NCBI GenBank assembly: GCA_003550305.1
Contig: QKYT01000105.1
Span: 181,121 to 194,220, forward strand
DNA length: 13,100 bases
Direction of reading: 5' to 3'
From: Glomus cerebriforme
Lineage: Eukaryota > Glomeromycota > Glomeromycetes > Glomerales > Glomeraceae
Within the stretch, counting starts at the first letter, position 1. Each line of letters begins with the position of its first letter. Positions 1 to 8,532 of this stretch are shown in pieces. The notes below the pieces were generated by a model. That model was not told the origin of the DNA and did no database searches. It saw only the letters and a program-made list of their open reading frames with translations. The translations under genes and the position numbers were made by a program.

Positions 1-30
1 GACGATTGATGAATTAATTCCAGAATATTA

Positions 31-110
31 ATTTTACTACCATTCGATGCGTCTTGAATAGACGATTCCAACAAGCTATGTTTTATCAAATTTGGTTCAC
101 TGGATGGTGC
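31..110 (+). repeat. Dispersed repeat, copy 1
   Basis: This copy carries the recognisable core CATTCGATGCGTCTTGA followed by AGACGATTCCAACAAGCTAT. A second copy lies inverted at 181-263 and a third in direct orientation at 361-445. The copies differ mostly by transitions and small indels, as expected for old copies of a dispersed non-coding element. No coding capacity is seen. Family name not recognised. Confidence 0.7.
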
Positions 111-180
111 ATAATATCAAATATAAAGTCGGAGTCAGCATTTTGAAATTTTTGAAATTTAAAATTCTGAATCTTTGGAA

Positions 181-263
181 CTGTTGACTTTACTCCTCTT
201 CTAGTGATCCAATATTGACGTTTTATAGCTCATTGGAATCGTCTCATCGAGACGCGTCGAATG
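181..263 (-). repeat. Dispersed repeat, copy 2 (inverted)
   Basis: Read on the minus strand, this stretch begins CATTCGACGCGTCTCGATGA and continues through AGACGATTCCAATGAGCTAT, matching copies 1 and 3. It keeps more CpG dinucleotides than they do, so it may be nearest the ancestral sequence. The short open frame at 215-397 lies partly across it and I do not believe that frame. Confidence 0.7.
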
Positions 264-360
264 ACATTAAATATATGTCTCTAGCATTGATACTTTATCA
301 GCAAATCATACTTAAAAAAATTTACATTTTCATTGATAGTGAACGAAATATTGAAGCTAG

Positions 361-445
361 AATTTTGCTTTTACCACCATTCGATTCGTTTCATTAAGAC
401 GATTCAAATGAGCTATATTTCATGTTTTATGGATCAGTGCATGCC
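361..445 (+). repeat. Dispersed repeat, copy 3
   Basis: It has the same order of motifs as copy 1: TTTTACCACCATTCGATTCG, then AAGACGATTCAAATGAGCTA, then a GGATCA-containing segment. Copies 1 and 3 are direct and about 325 bp apart, with copy 2 inverted between them. Confidence 0.65.
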
Positions 446-489
446 GAATAATTCAAATTTTCGCATTTTTCACTTTTTTTATTAAGTTT

Positions 490-600
490 CGGTTTGATCT
501 GAACTGAATTTTTCAGTTCTGGTTCCAGAAACTGAACTGAACTGAACCAGAATTTTGGCTGGTTTCAGTACAGTTTCCAGTTTGAACTAAAACCATTTGG
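490..600. repeat. GAACTGA-rich repeat with nested hairpins
   Basis: A low-complexity stretch built from GAACTGA and CTGGTT motifs. It contains a perfect 8-bp inverted pair GAACTGAA/TTCAGTTC with a 3-nt spacer, followed by a 7-bp pair CTGGTTC/GAACCAG flanking an ACTGAACTGAACT-type run. This looks like the terminal or internal part of a small non-autonomous repeat. No coding potential. Confidence 0.5.
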
Positions 601-923
601 AACACTACTTTTGAGACCTTTACAGAGCATATGCTGATTATTTAAATTCAAGAGCTGCAATATTGAATAATAGTTTAATATTTTACTAGGGAAACAGAAA
701 CCGTTTAAGTCTGTCGCAGTATCAAGATCAAAAATAACAAATTATTTGCATTATGTCATTATGCAATCTTCTTTTTTAGTCTATTTCAGGGGTATTTTTT
801 AGAAAAGTGTTACATAACAGATAATCATGATGTATTTTCAAAAAAAGGAAATAAAATTAATGTTTGTGACGGGGACAAAAACGGGGAATAAAACATTTTT
901 TGTTAAGTCATTACAGTAAATAG
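601..923. other. Gene-free stretch with one weak open block
   Basis: Mostly AT-rich and without clear function. After an acceptor-like TTTCAG at 784-789, a 33-codon frame (790-891) runs open on the plus strand and includes GNKINVCDGDKNGE. It could be a decayed exon lying upstream of the fragment at 924-1346, but no splice pair can be established. Confidence 0.3.
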
Positions 924-1346
924 TTCTTCGCTAACATTCCGGACAATAATTTTATTGCGTATACTGTTCTCAAAAGTAACCAAGAACCTGTACAATTAAA
1001 ACTTCAGGTTGGCAATATCGTGAAAATAAATGAAGAATCTGAAGGTATTACATATATTAAAATCGAGTTAATTATTCAGCACAAAGCAAACAATGGTTAA
1101 TATTATGCATTTTTTTTATTTAATTAGTTTCAGGCAACAAATTATATCAATTTTATATCAAGATGCCCACTTTATAATATTCAGACGCCTCAAGAATTGT
1201 GTTAGTTTTAAATCTTTCCAATTAATTTTGTAGATCATATGCCTCATGTTCACTTTATCTACGATTGTAAAAGTACATGTAATACCAAATATGATGAAAC
1301 TAATCAAAGTTATATTCTAAATGAATTTTATTATAATGCAATTTAG
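924..1346 (+). pseudogene. C-terminal fragment of a repeat-family (probably transposon) protein
   Basis: Two open blocks read as one protein end. Block 1 (924-1095) includes AYTVLKSNQEPVQLKLQVGN and ends near HKANN. After a short spacer with GT at 1096 and AG at 1133, block 2 includes RCPLYNIQTPQE, then FPINFVDHMPHVHFIYDC, and ends NEFYYNAI at TAG 1344-1346. Two in-frame stops sit between PQE and FPIN, so it is decayed. The pattern (a beta-rich BAH-like segment, a CPLY..QTP motif, then HVHF..DC with nearby cysteines) resembles the C-termini of repeat-encoded proteins known from Rhizophagus-type genomes. That is recollection, not a search. The 38-nt intron does not keep phase. Orientation is opposite to the transposase fragment at 2059-3130, so the two are not parts of one gene as they stand. 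Confidence 0.5.
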
Positions 1347-1349
1347 ATG

Positions 1350-1589
1350 GTGTGTTGTTATTTTATTTATGATTATATTGCTAACATTGTATTATATATT
1401 ACTAACACTAAAAATATTACACTTGTTTATTCTATCAAAATCAAAAAGTTGAACCTTTCATTCAATAAAAACATTTATATTGAGCAACTATATAATAATA
1501 AATGATAATCATTTTATTATACATTGCTTTCATTAATTGCAGAAATCCTTATTTTTTATTAGTGATGCTAACTTCAATCATGTACTTGA
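1350..1589. other. AT-rich spacer, nothing recognised
   Basis: Very AT-rich sequence following the stop at 1346. No open frame, splice structure or repeat unit that I can support. Confidence 0.5.
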
Positions 1590-2050
1590 ATTTTAAAATA
1601 TAGTTATTATTTTAACAATATTATTATATTTTCAAAATATGTTCGATATATAGTTACTATATTGTTATTATTATATTTTTAAAATATGTTTGTTATATAA
1701 TTATTATATCACTTATTATTATTTTATATTATTTTCAACATATTTTCAACATATGATTATTATATTATATTAAAATTTTTAAATTATGTTTCTAACATAT
1801 TTTTAACATGTGATTACTATATTTCTAAATTATATTATTAACATATGTTCGATATATAATTGATATATAAAATTAATATTCATAAATATGTTAACAATAT
1901 TTTTGACATATGATTGCCATATAATATTAAAATTCTATGTCATATGTTCATCATATTGTAAGCATATAGTTATAACAAAGATAACATAAATGCAAATATC
2001 ATACATTTGACATATGTCAAAAATATTGTAATATATTTATAAATATTAAA
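1590..2050. repeat. Degenerate AT-rich array of CATATG-type motifs
   Basis: A run of diverged units in which ACATATG or AAATATGTT alternates with TATATAATTATTATAT-like stretches, spaced roughly 40 to 70 bp. Many units are self-complementary (CATATG, GATATATA). It could be an AT-rich satellite, or the subterminal repeat zone of a transposon. Its right edge is where the transposase reading frame stops making sense (about 2059). Confidence 0.55.
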
Positions 2051-2058
2051 GGTTTCTG

Positions 2059-3130
2059 TAAAGTTAGCATAAGACTGAGATGTAAATCTGCTACTTCAGG
2101 TCGAAAAAAACAGTCGAATTGTCATCTTTGAAAGTTCTTCAGACTTCTCCATCATAAATATCAGTCAAAATATTATTCATCTTTAACTGAGTTGCCCAAT
2201 GTCTGAGAGAACTTTTGAAATCAGATCGATGAAGCATTGTTGCTAATTGATTATTAATTCTGGCAAATGGATATATCAATTCAGGCCGAATTATGATCAA
2301 AGCATCTAATGATTTTGTTAGTCGAGATGAAGATTCTTGGCACAAATTCAACCAACAGGTTGATGAATTGGAAAACTCAATATGATGACATTTTATAATT
2401 ACAGGAGTTACATCTTGACGAAGTTTTCTACTTCATCCTTTTCATAAAGCTTGTGATATTTCGGACAAGGTACAAAGGCCTAAAATTGGTCTTTCAAATC
2501 AAGTTTATTTCTTGCCATATAAAGTGAATCTGAAAATGTACTAAAATCATCACTCCTAATTTCATTTAGAACCAATTTTATGAATCTTATTAAAGATTCA
2601 GTTACCATTTCTGGTATATTAAAACTTTTTTAAAAGTTCATTATCTATAAGAGTATCCATAAAAATCGATCATTATGGATTGTGTGTGTAATATTTGCAT
2701 CATAAAATAATTTCAAGGAAGGACATGAATAATCCTTAAAAATTTCATTTGGTTTATTATTTGCTGAAATGTTAGTACTTTGTTCAGATTTGGATGGTTC
2801 AATTAGTTCAATCAAGTATTTGGTATATTTTGAAGTGCATTCTCGAGGTAAAAAGTCAAAATTGATATCAATATATAAATCATCATCTATTATATTCTGA
2901 TGATCTTCTGTATCGACAGATTGTTCAATATCCTGCATTAAAACTCCAATTGAAGTTAAATAAGACGATTCATCAGTATCCATGTCTTCATAAACTTCTT
3001 GACCTTCTTAATATGTATTCATATTAGAACTTTTTGAGAAAATTTCATTATCAGCTGATTCATGTCTTTTTTTTGTACAAGGATCAACCAATTTTCTCTC
3101 GTATTTATTACAAGGACATGAAACTTTCAT
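2059..3130 (-). pseudogene. Tnp2/CACTA-like transposase, N-terminal part only
   Basis: Read from ATG 3130 downward, the protein begins MKVSCPCNKYERK, the Cys-containing N-terminus usual for this fungal transposase class. An acidic spacer follows (2983-2700). Then come FNIPEMVTESLIRFIKLVL, FVPCPKYHKLYEKDEVENF, PELIYPFARINNQLATM, LRHWATQL, ILTDIYDGEV and finally FFRPEVADLHLSLML. The YDG-V motif followed by a conserved L-L segment fits the Tnp2 family (CACTA/En-Spm-like transposases), whose catalytic core lies further C-terminal. Here sequence identity to the family ends at about 2059, against the AT-rich array, so the core is missing. Defects: TAA at 3008-3010, frame changes near 2630-2660, TAG at 2480-2482, TGA at 2139-2141 where the family has Trp, and a frame change at the A7 run 2104-2110. 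Non-functional as it stands. Confidence 0.75.
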
Positions 3131-3254
3131 TCTTTTTTTTAGTTATGTTAATAGCGTTAGTAGTATCTAGTCAATAATTTTTATTAAGTACATATAATAA
3201 TTTTCTATTTTGAACTATTTTGTGCATGAAATAATAAACTTGATAAACGCCTCA

Positions 3255-3675
3255 TTTAAAGTCTATTTAATTGATTTAAATTGATTTAATGCAGTAAAAA
3301 ATGTAATGAAACTTATTCTATTAATTAAATTGATTGAATTAAATTAATTTGACTAAAAATAAAGTAGTAAAATATAACGAAACTTGTTCTATTAATTAAA
3401 TTGATTGAATTAAATTGATTTGACTAAAAATAAAGCAGTAAAATGTAACGAAACTTATTCTATTAATTAAATTGATTGACTTAAATTGATTTGACTAAAA
3501 ATAACTGAAACAGTAAAAATATAATGAAACTTGTTCTATTTAATTAAATTGATTGACTTAAATTGATTCAACTAAAAATAAATAGTAAAAATATAACGAA
3601 ACTTATTCTATTTAATTGATTTGATTGATTTAAATTGATTTAACTAAAAATAAAGCAGTAAAAGTATAACAAAAG
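3255..3675. repeat. Tandem array, about six units of 71-76 bp
   Basis: The anchor ACTTATTCTA or ACTTGTTCTA recurs at 3311, 3382, 3453, 3529 and 3601, giving periods of 71, 71, 76 and 72 bp. A diverged first unit starts near 3255 and a last one runs to 3675. Each unit holds TTAATTAAATTGATTGA, then GACTAAAAATAAAG, then CAGTAAAA-TAACGAAACTT. The array fills the gap between two divergent gene remnants (starts at 3130 on minus and 3805 on plus). It could contain their promoters or be the repeat zone bound by the transposon's own proteins. Confidence 0.85.
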
Positions 3676-3804
3676 CTTAATGATCAATGTCACAGAAGTT
3701 TACTGAGAGTTTAATTAATTTTATAAAAAGAGTGGCATTTCAGCTTATTTTTTTTACTTCTCTCTTGAAAGGCTAAAAATATTTATTATAAATTGATATA
3801 CAAA
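3676..3804 (+). promoter_or_regulatory. Probable upstream region of the 3805 gene
   Basis: A short non-coding stretch after the tandem array with T-rich tracts and TATTTATTATAAATT about 25 bp before the predicted start. The motif AATGTCACAGAAGTTTA at 3684-3700 recurs almost unchanged at about 5879-5895 (AATGTCATAGAAGTTTA), in the other repeat zone of the same element. Promoter role is inference. Confidence 0.3.
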
Positions 3805-5608
3805 TATGGATCACGGAAACAAACTGATGAAGATACGAGTTGAAAACCAAAGAGAGATCGCTTTCATCTCCAAATTCCTGAAGATTTATTGAATAACTGT
3901 GCAACATCTGTCATTTCTTCAGGAAGTGTACCAGTAACAATCAAAAAAATTCACCTTTCAACCAAATATTTACTTAATGAAAATTGTGAAACTCAAGATT
4001 TAACAAATGTTTGAGATTCAACCCATGTTCGGCAAGATTTAACCTATACTAGTTCAGAATATGATAGTGACTGTTGATTTTAGTTATATAATTTTATTTA
4101 ATTATTCACTTTCTAATGTTATTTTCTATATTTGACTAGACTTAAAAGCTGAAAACCAAGATTTAAAGTCTCAAAATGAAAAACTTTGATGGCAATTAGA
4201 GAAACTCAGTAAAAAATTCCAGACAATATCCTTGAATTTAAAAGGGCTGCAGGAAAATAATAAATATTTAATAAAAATTAACTAAGAATTTGGTTATGAA
4301 AATGATCAACTTTTCACAGATCTTAAGAGGTATTAGCAGTCATTCGAGTCAGACGGTGAACTTCAATCAAATAAGTGAAAGGAAAAAAAAGGAATCAGAG
4401 AAAAAAAGACAAAAAAGTAATTCAGAAAGAAGGCACTCTAAATTGAAGAAAAAATGCTTTACTAGATATAAGAGCAGTTCGGAGGATAATAGTACAGATA
4501 AAAGTTCAACCAGTTCATATAATAACAAAAAGAGCATCAGGGTTCATCCAATTTTCTTAGACGATTTTATGATTTGTACCGATACTTATCNAATTTCTTT
4601 TCTTTCTTTATTTGCAAATAATTTAGGCTGGAATGAAGACAATTTTGAAAACTATTCCTCCTGATCTCGATATGAACTATAATGAAATGTTTAATAGCCA
4701 ATTAAATATCAAAATTCAAAGAAAACTCATTTTGGAATTAATCAAGATTTTAAAACTGAATTATTATGCTTCTTACAATTAAATAAGCAATTGGCTCCAA
4801 ACACTTCATAGATCAAGGAGAAGTAGAAACAATTACAAAATAAAAGGGNNAATNNANNCAGANAATNNTNGATTACATGNCAACAGCCNTTTAANNGAGN
4901 TATAATTTATCGCTTAAAATTTATGTTTATTATATATAATAATAATTTTTATATTTATAATAATAAACAATTAGAAAAGGATGCGTCAAATAAAAGGAGC
5001 GAAGGCTTTTTACTTGAATCATAATAATGAAATCATAAAGTATGATGAGAAAGAGCTTATTGAATTATTGGCAGATAAAAAAATCCATTCTCCAGAAATG
5101 AACAAGATGGATGAAGAGTCTCAAAGTTGTATAATAAATGTATATAATCTCTCATGGAAATCGGACGAGATTTTGTATCTGATATTTATTTATCTTTATT
5201 TTTTTTATTTGTATATTTAATATTTACATTGTTATTATTTGTTTCAGTTAAAGAATCTTCTTCAAAAAGTTCTTGATCCNTATNCTCTAACATTACAATT
5301 GGCTCAATTAACAAGAAACTGAAATTACAATAACGAAATGTAATGTTACGATCTCCTCCATTCATCAAATATACCCGAATGGTTTTATTTTCAACAAAAA
5401 GGCCAAGAATTTGATACCAATATTAAAGGTAAATATATCAAAAAATGTTTAATATACTGAAATTTTATAGTGACAAATACTAGTTCTTTTCATTATTTCT
5501 TTCTATACAGAAGAAAATAAAGAACGTCTTGATGAACATTTTGATGATTATTATGGATATAGTGAATCTTCAAAAACTGAGGCAAAAGGTTCAGAATATT
5601 TATTATAA
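3805..5608 (+). pseudogene. Decayed multi-exon gene: coiled coil, basic/Ser-rich, acidic tail
   Basis: Exon 1 (3805-4072) reads RKQTDEDTS, DRFHLQIPEDLLNNCATS and DLTYTSSEYDSD. A 67-nt intron (GT 4073 to AG 4139) joins it in phase to exon 2, which opens LKAENQDLKSQNEKL and continues as a Leu/Asn heptad coiled coil. A frame change in an A-run near 4380 leads to a Lys/Arg/Ser-rich block (KESEKKRQKSNSER, then SSSEDNSTDKSSTSS) and IRVHPIFLDDFM. Exon 3 (4975-5174) has GAKAFYLNHNNEI, ELIELLADKKIHSPEM and VYNLSWKSDE. Introns 5175-5247 (73 nt) and 5429-5510 (82 nt) flank exon 4, which includes IPEWFYFQQKGQEFDTN. Exon 5 is acidic and ends GSEYLL at 5608. About six stops or frame changes, plus Ns, interrupt it. 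Family not recognised. It diverges from the transposase and may be the second gene of the same transposon (inference). Confidence 0.6.
4849..4897. other. Cluster of single ambiguous bases (N)
   Basis: About 14 Ns are interspersed with called bases over 50 bp, unlike a scaffold gap. It lies where the 3' end of exon 2 and a splice donor should be, so the intron before 4975 cannot be placed. Similar clusters sit at 5279-5284, 5688-5726 and 10288-10296. Confidence 0.9.
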
Positions 5609-5839
5609 GTTTCAGCATAATTTATGATGATATTTCTAACTTTATTTTATTTATTTTTTAAAAATCCTAATCAAATTGTAGAATAACNNAATNNTNCTNT
5701 CAGTNNATATACTNCNCTAGATTTNNTTTAAAATTTTTATTTGTATTGTATTTGTATTGTATTATTTATATATTAATAAAATAAATAAATAATTACTATT
5801 NTTATATTTGTATTGGTGTATTGACTACCGAATGTTAGT
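5609..5839. other. AT-rich 3' region with N cluster
   Basis: Downstream of the stop at 5608. AT-rich, with ambiguous bases at 5688-5726 and 5801 and the short repeat TTTGTATTGTA (twice, 5747-5765). No gene seen. It may include the polyadenylation region of the preceding gene (AATAAAATAAATAAATAA at about 5774-5791). Confidence 0.4.
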
Positions 5840-6125
5840 TTAAAAGTTACAAAATTTGATATAACGAATGTTGACAATAATGTCATAGAAGTTTAATCAA
5901 AATAAATTCACATCTAAAAGGTACTGAAGAGTATTGAATATTTGCTTGAATATTAACCGATTGGTTGTTACAAAATTTAACATAAGTTTAATCAAAATCT
6001 ACATCTGAGTGGTACCGAAAAGTGTTAGATATTTGCTTGAATATTAACTGATTGGTTATTACAAAATTTAACATAAGTTTGATCAAAATCTACATTTAAA
6101 TGGTACCTGAAGATTAACATAGATT
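5840..6125. repeat. Tandem repeats, about three units, period about 91 bp
   Basis: Unit B (5965-6055) and unit C (6056-about 6125) share TTACAAAATTTAACATAAG, ATCAAAATCTACAT and GGTACC. B and the diverged unit A (from about 5840) share ATTTGCTTGAATATTAAC and GATTGGTT. The array lies just inside the CACTAG-type terminus at 6202, a usual place for the subterminal repeats of CACTA elements. Confidence 0.75.
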
Positions 6126-6159
6126 TCGACCAGCATTAGAGCATAATTTGACCTAAAAT

Positions 6160-6202
6160 CAGCCAGTTAAAATTTAGCCAAAATGGACTATTTCGACTAG
6201 TG
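6160..6202 (-). mobile_element. Right terminus of a CACTA-like transposon
   Basis: Read on the minus strand from 6202, the sequence begins CACTAGTCGAAATAGTCC, fitting the CACTA signature that gives this superfamily its name. GGTCGAAAT recurs about 70 bp further in, as short subterminal motifs do. Outward of 6202 the sequence is unrelated. The partner left terminus and a 3-bp target duplication were not found; the left end appears lost with the transposase core. Confidence 0.5.
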
Positions 6203-6366
6203 AGCAGATATACAAATGATTTATTAATATATGTTTTGAAATTTATGTACAAGAAATACCTCTATTTTTTCTGATAGTAGAGTCTGGACATGGTGTCCGA
6301 TCTCATTAAAATTGCATAGAAGAAATGGCATAATATATTTATATTAAACCCTTTGCTTTAAGATTT
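6203..6366. other. Spacer between two mobile elements
   Basis: No open frame, repeat or splice structure that I can support. Only a weak 5-bp stem (GGACA/TGTCC) near 6286 was noted. Confidence 0.5.
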
Positions 6367-6370
6367 TGGC

Positions 6371-7206
6371 TGTTGTAATCCAAATGTGATTTTATTCTGA
6401 ACATGATTTGGGATATTCTCAAATCAAAATTTTGATTTCGTACTTTTCAAATCAGAATTATCAATTTGGAATATCTATGTCTGAAATGAAATTGTATCTC
6501 ATACCCAACTTAAGATATTTCAAATCAGATCTGGAGTATGATCAGATTTGGTACACCCAATGTTTTAAATTTAACTATATTTCAAATCCATCTGAGTAAG
6601 TTTGGAACAAGTTCAGGTTTGAAACATATGATGCCAAATCTGACTATAATCTAGATGGATTTGGAATATGATTAGATTTGGATATCATATGTTCTAAACC
6701 TAACCATGATCCAAATTTACCTAGATGGATTTGGGATATTTCAAATCTGATCTAAAACATAGTCAAGTTTGAGTATCCTATACTCCAAACTTGATTATGA
6801 ATATTAAGTGTTTCAAATCTTCAAATTAACATACTAGACATGCTTCAAATATAACCATATTTTAATTTCTGGAATATGGTCAGGTTTAGACATATAATAC
6901 TAAACCTAACTATATTCTAAACTAACATATAAATAATTGGAACATGTATGGTCAGGTTTGAAGTATTACTAACCATGATTCAAACCTGTCTAAATATGGT
7001 TAAGTTTAGAATATCAGATGTATCAAACTTGGACATATCCCAGATTTAATTTAAAATATCCCAAGTTGGATTTGAAACATGATTACAATTTCAGATATGA
7101 GGTATCCCAAATTGATAATTCCAATTTGGAAAGTATGAAATCAAAATTTTGATTTGGGAATATCCCAAATCATATTCGAAACAAAAATCACATTTGGATT
7201 ACAACA
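6371..7206. mobile_element. 836-bp foldback (palindromic) non-autonomous element
   Basis: The left end TGTTGTAATCCAAATGTGAT (from 6371) is matched exactly by the reverse complement of the right end (to 7206). Strong pairing continues for about 100 bp, including an 18-bp perfect palindrome AAATCAAAATTTTGATTT in both arms (6421-6438 and 7138-7155). Weaker matching carries on inward, so the whole element is one long imperfect palindrome. The inside is built of diverged GATTTGG and CAGGTTTGA motifs and has no gene; the 63-codon frame at 6408-6599 is a by-product of these repeats. TGGC flanks both ends (6367-6370 and 7207-7210) and may be a 4-bp target duplication, although GGC could instead extend the termini. 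Superfamily not assigned. Confidence 0.85.
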
Positions 7207-7210
7207 TGGC

Positions 7211-7339
7211 CATTACATAATCTTTTTTATCCTTAGTTAAATTTAAAATGAATGTAGAATTAAGATTCACTTGTACATAGTATGAGTAATATTTCTAGAT
7301 TACTCAAATTCAAAATATTATAGATTATGTGAATTCAGT
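7211..7339. other. Left flank of the 3.2-kb transposon
   Basis: AT-rich, with no gene recognised. It ends in GAAAATGGAA (7340-7349), the left copy of the target duplication of the following element. Confidence 0.5.
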
Positions 7340-7349
7340 GAAAATGGAA

Positions 7350-7439
7350 AATCACCTTAGCATCACCACCAAAAAATGGTAGCCAGTTTTGATCTGCCAA
7401 ATAACACGTGATTTCAGATAGTAACTTTCAGTATTTTCA
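7350..7439 (+). repeat. Left terminal inverted repeat
   Basis: Begins AATCACCTTAGCATCACC and includes ATGGTAGCCAGTTTTGATC and AACACGTGATTTC. It has one CpG (in CACGTG), while the partner arm has eight. Confidence 0.85.
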
Positions 7440-8109
7440 ATTTAATCATCCATTAAATGTATAATATGTTGATACGTGATGTAATATTTTTAAATTTTTT
7501 TATCTTGTTATCAATTAATATCTTAACAAATAAATCTTTATATTTAATTATGTCAACAAACTAAAATTTGTAAAGGGTATCATGTTCTTTGAAATTATGA
7601 AGAGTTTCTAAATGAAAAAGATGTTGCTCTAAAAAAGTGCTTACGTTGTTAAGATAAAATTAAGACTGCTCATTCAAAAAAAACTAAGTTATAGTCTGAT
7701 ATAATTAGATATTTGGATATTACTGAAACTGTATATAACTCTTTAATTTTATTAGAAAATATTAATGAATTTTATAAAGAAAAAAATGAAGAGTTACATC
7801 TAACTTTTAATATTGAATTATTATCTTTTTATGATGCTATTTTAGAAGACAATAAATCAATAATGAACATAAAATTGGTCATCATATAATAAAAGATTTT
7901 AAAAAAGAATAAAAGTAGCACAAAAAAAACTGCATAAATAAATAGCAAATATTTAACAGACACAGCTAAATGGATATGTTCATATTCTGCATATATTAAA
8001 AGCCATTTTTTTTTATATGAACATTTAGTCAACTTTGTTGAAAAAGTTGATAGAATATTTTTTAAAAAAGTGAGTAGTTGTTCTTATTTTATATATATTT
8101 ATACTACCT

Positions 8110-8127
8110 AATATTTATCATTCAATT
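8110..8127 (+). repeat. Target-site duplication, left copy
   Basis: AATATTTATCATTCAATT, identical to 9802-9819. It lies in the intron of the host transposon's gene. Confidence 0.9.
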
Positions 8128-8142
8128 GTCTTTTTCAAAGTT

Positions 8143-8167
8143 AATACCAAAGGGGCCGCTTGGTATT
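8143..8167 (+). ncRNA. Stem-loop near the 5' end of the insert
   Basis: Perfect 8-bp stem AATACCAA/TTGGTATT with a 9-nt GC-rich loop AGGGGCCGC, 15 nt after the insertion junction. The loop contains the palindromic GGCC, rare in this AT-rich sequence. RNA function is inference. Confidence 0.5.
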
Positions 8168-8214
8168 CTTAGATTCTCTTTTTTTGCACAAGATGGAGAG
8201 AAAGACTTGTGGCT

Positions 8215-8235
8215 ACTTCTGGTGAATCCAGAAGT
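8215..8235 (+). ncRNA. Stem-loop in the insert
   Basis: Perfect 8-bp stem ACTTCTGG/CCAGAAGT with a 5-nt loop TGAAT. Pairing continues outward through CTA/TAG with one bulge. Confidence 0.5.
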
Positions 8236-8324
8236 TAGCTTAACGTGAAGTTTTGTTGAAAGTAAAGACCTTTTCACAGAGTTGAAGCGTAGACTTGAAT
8301 AATAAGGAAGCTCTTTCTGATATT

Positions 8325-8349
8325 CTGGATATAGGAGAAAGTAATCCAG
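8325..8349 (+). ncRNA. Stem-loop in the insert
   Basis: Perfect 6-bp stem CTGGAT/ATCCAG with a 13-nt loop. Short enough to arise by chance; counted only with the stronger stems nearby. Confidence 0.35.
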
Positions 8350-8508
8350 CTGGCTTGATATTTGATTGTCTTTTTGTTTTTTAATTTAGTTTTCACTTTC
8401 TGATCACTTTTAGGTAAGTAATTCCTGAAAAAGCACAGCTTGCTATTTTCTTCTTCATACTCACTACTTTAAGTGAGGAGAATGGAGGTATCCAAAATTT
8501 GATCTGTG

Positions 8509-8532
8509 ACTAATCACTGCTACATGATTAGT
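8509..8532 (+). ncRNA. Stem-loop in the insert
   Basis: Perfect 8-bp stem ACTAATCA/TGATTAGT with an 8-nt loop CTGCTACA. Confidence 0.5.

Larger units (their letters stand above)
2059..6202. mobile_element. Left-truncated CACTA-like transposon (proposed extent)
   Basis: Proposed from four parts in a consistent order: Tnp2-like transposase on minus (2059-3130), tandem array (3255-3675), divergent second gene (3805-5608), and subterminal repeats plus CACTAG terminus (5840-6202). CACTA elements commonly carry a transposase and a second protein gene, with repeats near their ends. The left boundary is only where the transposase breaks off, not a true terminus. Alternative: two neighbouring, unrelated elements. 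Confidence 0.4.

Noticed and set aside
215..397. 60-codon plus-strand ORF
   Set aside because: Spans parts of two repeat copies; no homologous open frame exists in the other copies.
3255..3675. CRISPR array
   Set aside because: Units are contiguous and wholly repeated with no unique spacers, and the sequence is eukaryotic.
5186..5368. 60-codon minus-strand ORF
   Set aside because: Antisense across an intron and exon of the 3805-5608 gene and contains Ns.
6408..6599. 63-codon plus-strand ORF
   Set aside because: It lies wholly inside the palindromic element and is built from its repeats; the opposite arm would encode an equivalent nonsense frame.
7829..8032. 67-codon minus-strand ORF rich in Phe, Leu and Tyr (possible membrane protein)
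   Set aside because: Antisense to the A-rich exon of the transposon gene; the hydrophobic run is the complement of Lys/Asn codons.
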